Shown here: one piece after another, positions 36,559 to 47,361 of the stretch
Numbering within the stretch: the stretch's first letter is position 1
Layout of the letters: the number at the start of each line of letters is the position of its first letter
From: Sordaria brevicollis
Taxonomy: Eukaryota > Ascomycota > Sordariomycetes > Sordariales > Sordariaceae
Assembly: GCA_033439795.1 (NCBI GenBank)
Contig: JAUTDP010000016.1
Location: forward strand, 806,001-870,000
Reading direction: 5' to 3'
DNA length: 64,000 bases
Position numbers and translations under genes: made by a program
Notes under the pieces: model-generated
Database searches by the model: none
Told to the model about the DNA's origin: nothing
Seen by the model: the letters and a program-made list of their open reading frames with translations, nothing else

Positions 36559-37063
36559 GCCAGTTACTGAAGCCCCCCTCCACTCTCTTTCTCCCTTCTA
36601 CGATTTTTACCTCCGTCAACGGACACCAGGAGGAACATTTCGGGGAACAGCATGGCCAAGGCTGACGGTGATTCTCATCAACGAGTGGGAGTCACCTAAC
36701 AGATTCTAGAGAGCGGATAAGCATCGATGGAAACGAATGTACATGGGACAGCGATGCCGAATCCGACGGACATGGACAACATCATGAAACCCCGAAGAGA
36801 CATCGCACTTCGATTACGATAGCTACCTACCAAGTCGGTTAGCGATCCCGCGCGTCGGCTGGTGTCCACCAAGTTTCTGATCACCGACCAGGACAAGCCT
36901 CACGGTGCCTCTGTCAGTCCGTCTGAGGCATGCCCCCAAAGACATCGCTCTCGTTATTGCAACGTAGCCGGACGAGCTCAAAAGCAACCCGGGGCAGAAG
37001 GAGGTCGAAGTTCCAGCAAATTTAGATGAGAAAACTCTTTCCTTCCCTGTGATTTCGCGCGGG

Positions 37064-37385
37064 CTAATATCGGGTTGGGCTATGGGGAAAAGACGAGGGA
37101 GATGATACAGGCTGCAGTAACGGGCTCGCTGTCGGATCGCTGATGACGTGAGGTCGGTGAAGAATGGACCAGCCTTACCTCGTCGCACAGAGCCTTGTTC
37201 TTGACATCGCCACAACGGACGCACTTCGTCTTTGCCCCGAGGGGGAGGAGGCAGCGAATCTCAAGCGGCTGCTCGCCGTTCAGCTCAATATTGTCCTTGA
37301 AGAAGCGGACACAGCTCATGCAGCCTAAGCCTTTGGAGCGAACCGGCGGCATTCCGGGCGCGGCTTGACCCTGGCTGTCGGCCAT
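37064..37385 (-). CDS. candidate small Cys-rich (zinc-binding type) protein
   Basis: Exon 1, 37385-37179, encodes 69 residues beginning MADSQGQAAPGMPPVRSKG. It contains GCMSCVRFF, then IRCLLPLG, then KCVRCGDVKNKALCDE. The paired C-x2-C motifs plus two further Cys suggest a metal-binding fold. The exon ends exactly at a strong GTAAGG donor. A TACTGCAG acceptor at 37112, with a CTCAC branch-like word upstream, would add 15 residues and a TAG ending at 37064. Other acceptors (near 37080 or 37048) would give a longer protein. Codon use is C/G-ending. The family is not known to me and the 3' structure is uncertain. Confidence 0.45.
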
Positions 37386-38658
37386 CTTGGTAGCGCAGCG
37401 TAGATGCCGCCCTGCTTTGGCTTTGAGGATTCGATTATACACCCCGCTCGGCTTTTGTGACTCTGCGGAACGCCGTTTGTTGACCCAATTGGCGGACCGC
37501 CCATTACTGCGGAAACCATAAGTGAACCAGCCAAAAGAGACAACACGGCAATTGGCGAGCTCGAAAGGAACTCTACGGGCCAAACACTCAGACGGTTGAG
37601 GAGGCGGGCGGCAGCACCGCGGTGGAACACTTTTGGCAGCACGGAGAAAGAGCGGCGCGATGCTCAGAGTCAGGGCCCAGAGTCTCTGGATCAACGCGAC
37701 CTGATGTCTGAACCAGACATGTGGGAAGCCTACCAATTCAAGGCCCCACCGCCCCGAGCTCTACAATAAAAAGGCTTGCGTTCGGCAACTTTGATGCAAC
37801 TATTGCCAGTTCCGAGAGATCGGTGCGGGTGTAGGTGGTATATTCTCCAAGGAAGGAGATGGGATGGTTGGCAAAAACGAAGGCGTCAAAAATATCATAT
37901 AGGTGAGCCATATGAGTCAGTGTCAACTTTTGGTATCTTGCAAATAATTGAAGATGAACCTTGGACGTCTTTCCCCGGGTATCTCGCGTCTACGAAAGAT
38001 AGGTCAACTTTTAACCCGATTCATTTTATCCAGCCAGATCATCGTAACGACGCACACTCACTCTTGCCCTCTCTTTTTGTTCACGACACCACCATACCAA
38101 CAACATCCCAGTTTTCACGAACCAAACGCATTGTGAGGGAGACATTGGGCGGAATCCTTGCCCCAGGAAAACAACAACTCACCGGTGTGTACCGCAATCG
38201 CGTTGCTTGTCGAGAGATATCATCCTGTCTTTTTCTTGAAATGAAGTTAAACCGAAGTTTTGTTCCTTGGCGTCCACAACATGCTGGTTTGTGAGGTATT
38301 GAAGAAGTCCGCACAAGACCTTAAAAGGATATGTGGCTTCCATCGGCCAGCCAGCTGCGTGGATCTGGGCTCCAGAACGTGGTGTGACCGGTATAATCCC
38401 AATACCGCTGTCGATGGTTCTCGCTGGTCGTAACCCTCTGCTATTTGAGGGCAGGAGTTGGGTTTGAAACGAGTTTCTTCATGAGTTCGTGTCTTTTGGT
38501 CACGGTGGGCTATGATATGCCTGTAGAGCCAGCAAGCCATAGCGAGTAAGCCTGCTGCTATTGACGGCGGCACCATTTGTTACGTGACGAGCTTCACGGT
38601 CGTTGGAAACAACTTGATGGAAATGATCATGTCATTGATGATGCTAAGTCTAAGAAGA

Positions 38659-38674
38659 GAGGACTTAAGTCCTC
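38659..38674. repeat. 16-bp perfect palindrome
   Basis: GAGGACTTAAGTCCTC reads the same on both strands. It lies in a region without a supported gene, so a regulatory role cannot be argued from context. Confidence 0.7.
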
Positions 38675-39312
38675 CTGGACTCGCAAGCTATATATGGGAG
38701 TCGTGCCAGGCATGGACTTTCCGTGCCAGACTTGCCATGTCAAGTCCCTGCCAGGAACTCCTCCTGGGATCGACCCAGCGGGTCCCCAACATGTTCCTTC
38801 AAATGATCCCCCCCACCAATTCATCTCTCTATCACTATCATCCTCCTCAATAAGTTTTGCTGCTGCATAACCATCTCCTCCTTTTGCGGTGCGGCTTAAC
38901 CCATCTGCGATAATTCTTCTTCTTGTAAGTCCCTTGTATAGCCGATCGCGTCTTGACGGGCGACCTGACCTCCACGTTGTCCCCCCTGTACCGATATCCG
39001 TTCTTCTCCCAGCAATTACCTCCCGTCTGTTATCGTCTCCAGATCTCCCATTATTCCTGCTCCTTCAAGTATGTTTCCCCTTTTTTTCGAGATGGCCGAA
39101 ACATCAAAAAGCAACCGGAGTCGATGGGAAGCATCTGGGTGATCGTAGCTAGCGCAAACTGGAATCGCAGACGGGTGAACAAGTTGGCGTGTAGAGGGAG
39201 GTGCTGGTGTAGCGAGGAACAGGAGTGCCCGTGGCAGCTTTCTGGTGGCTCATTGTCTTACTCAGTAGCAGCAGAGTTGGGTGAGGATCGTGGATAGTAC
39301 GATGGGTAGTAG

Positions 39313-39697
39313 TTATACAGGTAGTTTACGTGCTTGTTCCTGGATCGACCGAGTGTGCGCCGGGGTTTTGGGAAAGTTGGCGAGGAGCTCTTTCTGCTCG
39401 TCAAGGCCAGCGTTCACGATGTTGGAAAGGACGTCGATAACATGGTGCTGAACAGGCACCTGGACTTCACTTCCCTGGTAACCTGCTTAACAATTTTATT
39501 ACTCTGCGCAGGAAGCTCGTCTATGATAGTCCTGGCAATGAGTACATTGAGTAGTGACGGGTTTCGTGGAGATTGCGGAAATTTGCAAAGACGGGCAACC
39601 ATGCATGCCATCAAGTCGAGCAGACCAGCAGAGAGTGATGTGTAGGAGGCGGTCACATAGCCAGGAGGATACTCTCATATGACATGCTCTACTTTAG
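39313..39697 (-). pseudogene. broken or frameshifted small coding stretch
   Basis: On the minus strand one frame reads helical sequence, including LLDLMACMVARLCKFPQ, NPSLLNVLIARTIIDEL and NKIVKQVTREV. After about 39465 the coding-like sequence continues in another frame as VQVPVQHHVIDVLSNIVNAG and DEQKELLANFPKTPAH, ending at a TAA at 39315-39313. The change is -1, as if one base were missing near 39470. A second break is likely at the 5' end, where ATG TCA TAT GAG leads into a stop after 10 codons near 39666. Codon use in the second part is strongly coding-like. No family was recognised. It is either a real small gene with sequence errors or a young pseudogene. Confidence 0.35.
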
Positions 39698-40087
39698 TCA
39701 TCTACCCTCATATTCGATTTGAGCCTTTATTAACAAAAGATCCAATTATGATGTGCCTATTTGTCTAGGTATGCTTATTTATATATAAAAAGTGTCGCAT
39801 GCCCTCCCCATCTGCTATCTGTATGCTTTTTCGGGCTTCCATCCACAAAGTCTATTAATACAAAAAGTTGGATATCATGTAAATGCCAAAGTTCAAACCT
39901 CCTTCTCTCTCTCTTTGTTTCTCCTCTCCCTTCCTTGTCACTCGCCTGTCCAGGTTTTCCCAATTCACCTTTCTAACTGGACCGTCTACTTCCCTCTCCC
40001 CTCCTTGTCACCCACGTCTTGCCTCTTTGCAGGCCCGTTACTCAATCAACACCCCACCTCCCAGTTCAGTCCAATCTCACGTTCCGA

Positions 40088-41923
40088 CTAGCTCTTCTCA
40101 TTTCCCCCAGCAGGCAACGTACTCGGCTCGTTCTCGTTCGTCACACCGCTGTACGCCGGCCTGGGCGCTCCATCGGGAATCACCGGCCCGCTCATCACCT
40201 CCGCCATGGCTTCGTCGTAGCTCGGCGGCGCGTCATCATACGGCGGCTCCGTCTGCTCTGGCCCCAATTGCGGTGGGTACAAAGGGTCTCCAGCCACTCC
40301 AGCTGTCGTGCCCGCTGCACTGGTGGCAGGCGGTTGGGCCACGTTGGTCCGTGGTGGAAGGGCTGGTGGTTGCTGTTGCTGCTGCTGCTGTGATGCTGTG
40401 GAAGGACCGGCTTCGGCGGAGGAAGAAGTGGTGGGACGCGGTGGCTGAGGTGGTGCTTGTTGTGACTGCGGGCGCTTGTTCTTGCCTTGCTTCATGGCTT
40501 CGATGAGGGCGGCGGGCGGGGCGATGCCGGAGTAGACTTCCACGGACGAGAAGTGCAGCGGGAGGTGGATTTCTTGCGGGAGGTCGCCGCTTTCGTGCTT
40601 GTTGCTGCGGCCGAAGATGGAAGAGGCGGCGTGAGAAACGGAGGAAGATGGTTTGCCCCAGGAGAGACCGAGTTTGACTTCGAGTTGATATTCTCGGCTG
40701 TTGATGGGTTAGTAAAGATCCTACATAGTAGCGAGCAGGGCTTGGAGAACGTACCTCAGGTTACATGTGACAAAGCTCGGCATGACGGTGTTTGGCAAGG
40801 GTTGGTTGCACCAGATGTCGTTTGGAAGGACAACTTCCGTCCCCACCGCGTCTCCGAGTCTCGAAACGGGAATGCTGAGCCCCTGTCGTGATACAATCAC
40901 CCAACGAGTGGTCTCTGTGTTGATCAGGTCGTGGCATCTGACATCTGTCTGGCCAATCAGGTCGATCTGGATGGCCGTTAAAAAGACCTCTGTGTCGGAC
41001 CCTGCAAGCTTCTTTGCGATAAGTCGGAGTGGGATCGGCTGGTTGCAAGTGATGATGGCAGGGTGTGGAAGTCGAGCGGACATCTCTATGGACGGCGGCA
41101 CTTCGGGCTCAGTTGCAAGTTTCCCATCAGCCGTTGTTGAGGCTGAAGATGCCCCCGCGCTGCTGCTCCCTGTCCATCCACTGAAGAAGGAAGACCGTTT
41201 CTTTGCTGGCGCATTTGACCTCGGATTCCGTGGACGGAATGTGAAGGGCCGTCTGGCGTATGCTTCGTGGCTCGTCTTGGGCGGCCGTGGTGGCTCGATG
41301 GGGAGGAACTTCAGGCCGGTCTGCATCCTCCAATTCTCCTTGAAGATGCCCGGTCTCTGAATGGTGACTTTGACATAGTACCTGATCTCGCACTGGCCCG
41401 GAAACCCGGTGAAACTGGGCGGTAGCGTCTTTGTGACATGGGAGTACATCAGCTGCTTGGTGCCGTCCATAACACGAATGCCACCGAGCCCGAACAAGCC
41501 AGCACCTGACGCTATTCCACCGGCACCGGAGAGCCCTCCGAGCTTGGCCATGGCAACAGGATCACCACACGCATTGTTGAAGGGAAACTTGAACTGGAAT
41601 GGGAATCTGTGTTGGCCGGCGGCTAAGACATAGGGCTGTGGCAAGGCGTTGCTCTTGTCGTCGGGAAATGCCTGGGTGACTTTGTATAGGATCTTGTGGT
41701 TTTCGTAGATGACATCTCCCGTCGGAGTGCGCTCCTTCTGAGCGATTCCCGTTCCTGAGCCATCGGCGGGAACTCCCAATGCCGACTTGGCCTCTCCTTC
41801 GAGCTTGACGACGATGCCTCCAATCTGTTCGGGACGACTGAGGGTGAGGACGACCTGGCCGCGGATGATGTCCAGGTTGGTGTAGAATTCGGGAGGGTTT
41901 TCGAGGGCTATCCGTATCGACAT
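40088..41923 (-). CDS. alpha-arrestin (ART-type ubiquitin-ligase adaptor)
   Basis: Adaptor that recruits the HECT ubiquitin ligase Rsp5/NEDD4 to plasma-membrane transporters for endocytosis. Two exons, 41923-40755 and 40697-40088, join in frame to 592 aa. An arrestin N domain starts near residue 1 (MSIRIALENPPEFYTNLDII, RGQVVLTLSRPEQIGGIVVK) and runs to about 220 (FPGQCEIRYYVKVTIQRPG). The C domain follows, from about 280 (PSIEMSARLPHPAIITCNQP) to about 455. The tail is Pro/Gln-rich with a poly-Gln run and PPALPPRTN. Near 544-551 it has DDAPPSYDEA, whose PPSY is the PPxY motif that binds Rsp5 WW domains. It is divergent from DIM1. Which arrestin paralog it is cannot be decided by eye. Confidence 0.88.
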
Positions 41924-44046
<2,123 letters not shown>

Positions 44047-44471
44047 AGACGTGTATCTTGTGATTACGAACGAAGTCAAGCACAGAAATCATCGGCGTAC
44101 CAGGCGTTTTCAGGGTGGATTGGGAAAATCTTGCGTTTTGTTTGTCTTTTTTTGGTTCCATTTAGACGTGGAAGAATACCATGGATCTCGTTTTGGGAAG
44201 ATTATATAAGCCAACTATATCCAATTTAGGCTGCCACATTACAGGGGGATATCCGGAACCATACTTTTATCTTTCATTTGGAAATCACTAGCGCGCGCTC
44301 GTTCGCGTCTTCAGGGTGTTGTTGTCTTCTTCTTTTCATCGCCTTCAAGAAACGAGCTCTCGAGACTTGATCGCCTTTTAACAATCGAACCCACCCCGGA
44401 AAAGCAAGCAACCAAGCAAGCAACCAATTGCTAACAACACCGCATCTAACCATACCGATCACACCCTAAGG
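44047..44471. other. intergenic region
   Basis: About 425 bp between two plus-strand genes, containing the DIM1 3' end and the promoter of the next gene. A direct repeat of AAGCAAGCAACC occurs near 44402-44424. Nothing else was recognised. Confidence 0.5.
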
Positions 44472-46145
44472 ATGGGGCCGTATTATGAAGAAAGTGGAAA
44501 GCCCTGCCGGTTGGAGGAGAAGGAGCCGCCATCCACCGAGAGGACCGTTTCAGAGGAGGAGAACGAAAAGGACAAAAAGGAGAGCAGAAGAGAGCAGCAG
44601 AAGAACAAGCCTACCTTGCACATATTTCAGAGCAACAGTATCAATCCCCATAATTGGGAGGAAAATAGGCTCAATATGAGCAAGATATTCCAAAAGTGGC
44701 AGAGCGGTATGTCCTTGCATAGTGATACGAAAACATGTAGCAAGAGACGAAAAGAGTTGCTTACACACAGTTTTATCGGTTATAGCGCGTATGGGCAATC
44801 ATGAGGTGGGAATGACGGTGATCGGTGTGGAAGGGATTGGACAGTGGGAGTTGATGATGAAGGTAATACCTACTTTTCTCTTCTTCTCTTCATAACTCCT
44901 TTCTAACACCCCCTCGCAGCTCGAAGGCTGCGACGGCCGCGAAGAACAAGCCAAATACATAGTTGGCACCTCCGACGCCGACGCCCACAGCTACACCATC
45001 TTTTCAAACGACTCCAACCTCCCCCTCGGCCCTCCTCCCCTTTTCAACCCGGACCCGCCACACACCTATCTCAACCACCAGTACAACGACGACGGCGAAC
45101 AACAACCCTTTTCCTTCTGGACATTCCCCCTCACCCACGGCCTACCGCAAATCATCGTCCTCGCCTACTCCTCCACGAACCGGCAGACCTTCTTGGACTT
45201 GACAGAGTCTTACGACGAAGCTATCAAGCGCATCGCGCACGCCAGAACCGTGCAGTCCAGCAGCAATAGAGAAGGAGGGTTCGGACCCGTGCACATCATC
45301 ATCGCCGGATTCTCCACCCACGGCGGCCGCCAGAGCAGGGGTATTCAGGTCTCGAGGGAAGAAGTAAGGAAGTTTGCTCATCTAAAAAACGAGCAACATC
45401 GCAAGGAGAGAGAAGAGAGGTGGATGGATATCGAGATTGAATTTCTCAAAGAGATGCAAAGAGACGCCAGGATAGAAGAGGAATGGGCGGTAGCGAAAAG
45501 GGAGAGGGAGAGGAGTGATAAGTATTGGGCTAAGAAAAAAGAGGATGATGCGAAGAAGGAGCATAACAAGAGGTGTAGGGAGTATTGGATAAAAACGCTG
45601 GGTGGGAAGTGGGGCGAGGAGAAAGTAAAGAGGGAGAGGGAGGAAGCGGAGAAAAAGTACTGGGCAGATTTTTTCGCATGGAAGGAGTATAAGGGTAAGG
45701 TGGAGGAAGGGAGAAGGAGAGGTTTCAAAAGATAAAGGAGGAGCATTTGAAAAGGAGAAGGGGGGAGGGGAAGAAGATGGAGGAGTACGATATCTTGCCT
45801 ACGGATCCGGAATATAAGGTGCCGATTATGTCGGTACCGATGTTGGTTAAAGGGACGGAGGTGGATGTGGATGATTGGGATGATGTGGATAGGTTTATGA
45901 AAGAGATTGTGTTGGATGTGCATGCTAGTTGGACAAAGGTGGGGTTTCCGATGCAGATGGAGAGGCAAGCGAGGAGAAGTAAGTGGGAGGAGGAGGAGAA
46001 GAGGAAGGAGAGGGAGGCGAAGAGTTTGAAGGGGAGGGTTAAGAGTTTGGTTGAGACTGTTGGGAAGGGCTTTGGAGGGGGAGAGGAAGAGGAAGACTGG
46101 GAACCGGAAGATGACAGTTTTAACGAGTTTAGAAGTAGGAAATGA
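44472..46145 (+). CDS. Ras-like pseudo-GTPase with coiled-coil tail, frameshifted
   Basis: Three exons, 44472-44706, 44786-44862 (an acceptor at 44770 is also in frame) and 44920-46145. Exon 3 has an apparent missing base in AAAA at 45727-45730; counting one there gives 512 aa. Residues 1-78 are charged. About 88-260 follow the small-GTPase plan: MTVIGVEGIGQWELMMK where Ras has its P-loop, IIVLAYSSTNRQTFLDL like the beta-4/alpha-3 part, GPVHIIIAGFSTHGG where NKxD should be, and VSREEVRKFA near the end. The P-loop Lys-Ser/Thr is Gln-Trp, DxxG is not seen, and NKxD is absent, so nucleotide binding looks lost. Then comes a long Glu/Lys/Arg coiled coil and a C-terminal part with the segments DILPTDPEYKVPIMS and DDWDDVDRFMKEIVLDVHAS. 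Function unknown; the fold is inferred by eye. Confidence 0.6.
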
Positions 46146-46577
46146 TGGGGAGGCAAATCACGGAGTGGGATGAGAACTTTCCATTAGTCCAAAGAGAAAC
46201 TTTATGAGCTTCGGAATGTTGATCGACAAGGGTGAAAGTTTCTGCTTCGACTTTGTCGTTTGTGGTAAGTGAAGCCAAGTTATTGTGACTTCTTCAGCCT
46301 ATGTTCGTTGCGTCGTTTTTTTGTGCACATCTCCTAGAAAATATTACGACGGCAAATCGAATACCTTCTCGACAAAATAAATGAAAAACGAGCCTTTTTT
46401 CAGCAAAAGCTTATGTGTTTCATGACTGCCATCCGCTGCTGGAAACTTTGTGATGCATATCGTGATATTAGTGTGCGGTGGTGATGATACACCATGTGCC
46501 CCCTATAAGATGGGTACATAATATCCGGATTCAGAACTCCAATCATCCAACTACGACAGCTGATTAACAGTTGTACA
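46146..46577. other. intergenic region
   Basis: About 430 bp between the pseudo-GTPase gene and the tRNA. It is AT-rich near 46310-46400. No gene was seen. Confidence 0.5.
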
Positions 46578-46670
46578 TCTTCCGTAGTATAGTGGTCAGT
46601 ATGTGAGCTTGTCAAGCTTGAACATCAGTTCGATTCGCTCGAGACCCGGGTTCAATTCCCGGCGGGAGAG
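46578..46670 (+). tRNA. tRNA-Asp (anticodon GUC), with a 21-nt intron
   Basis: Acceptor strands TCTTCCG (46578-46584) and CGGGAGA (46663-46669) pair, with one T-G wobble, and G46670 is the discriminator expected for Asp. The D-arm carries TAGTATAGTGGTCAGTATG, which also holds the Pol III A box. The anticodon stem TGAGC pairs with GCTCG (46637-46641), and the loop reads TT-GTC-A. An intron of 21 nt (46615-46635) follows the base after the anticodon, the canonical position. The T-arm CCGGG-TTCAATT-CCCGG holds the B box. The mature length is 72 nt. The intron boundaries are inferred from folding. Confidence 0.93.
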
Positions 46671-46680
46671 ACCATCTTTC

Positions 46681-46687
46681 TTTTTTT
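46681..46687 (+). terminator. Pol III terminator of tRNA-Asp
   Basis: A run of seven T's starts 11 bp after the tRNA 3' end, the standard RNA polymerase III stop signal. A second T-run follows at about 46691. Confidence 0.8.
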
Positions 46688-47361
46688 CACTTTTTTGTTC
46701 CCAAATCTCCACTGCGCCAAGTTTTCCCGCTCAACACCACGCGTGCATCGTCGTCTATCACCTGTTTGTATTCTCTTCGAGGTTTTTTTGTTCAAGTCGG
46801 CATGCGCCTCGCTCTTCCATCGACCTGACGCCCAAAATGTTTCAATGGCCCACGGCTGCGTGGAAGCTTCTCGCGCGTATACCGAGAAGAATGGCACCAT
46901 CGCGACACGAACAACGGGGCGACGAAGATAGTGCTGGCGAATAATGTTTTTTTCCTGTCTCAAACTCATCAATTCTCATGGTATCCCGATAAAACTGTCA
47001 CAACAAGAAAAGAAACGCCACAATATGAACCAGGTCCGGCCGCTCAAATATGGGGGCCCATTTTCAACTCTTCAGCTCTTCTGACATCAGCTTTCCCCAG
47101 GATAGGGAGGGTATCATTGCGGCGGCCGACCGGACCATCCAAGTCTGAAGTCTACCAAGCAGGCAGTCAGGCATCCTTTGCCCTCGTCTCTCCCCTGATG
47201 ATAATGATAATGGACAGTGAGTATGGTACAACCCGACAACGGCGGCGCCCCATCACCGTTCAATCCTCAATCCTCAACCTGACCCGACCTAACCTTGACA
47301 CAACTCAACCATCACCGACCGTACAGTCATCCTCATCATCCACCAAGCCCTCGAGGTCTTC
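46688..47361. other. intergenic region
   Basis: About 670 bp between the tRNA and the 3' end of the GH71 gene. A 35-codon frame at about 46838 (MFQWPTAAWKLLARIPRR) has a reasonable start but no other support. Otherwise nothing is seen. Confidence 0.45.

Larger units (their letters stand above)
34934..40087. other. 5-kb region with weak small-gene candidates and repeats
   Basis: Between the small basic gene and the arrestin gene there is no long intact reading frame with a recognisable domain. The stretch holds a CTT/GTC-rich minisatellite (35160-35660), a possible short gene at 36433, a Cys-rich two-exon candidate at 37064-37385, a 16-bp palindrome at 38659, and a broken coding stretch at 39313-39697, all listed separately. 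The rest shows nothing I can support. Confidence 0.5.

Noticed and set aside
46838..46945. 35-codon ORF (MFQWPTAAWKLLARIPRR) downstream of the tRNA
   Set aside because: The start context is fair, but it is too short and has no supporting signal; the -1 frame is equally open.
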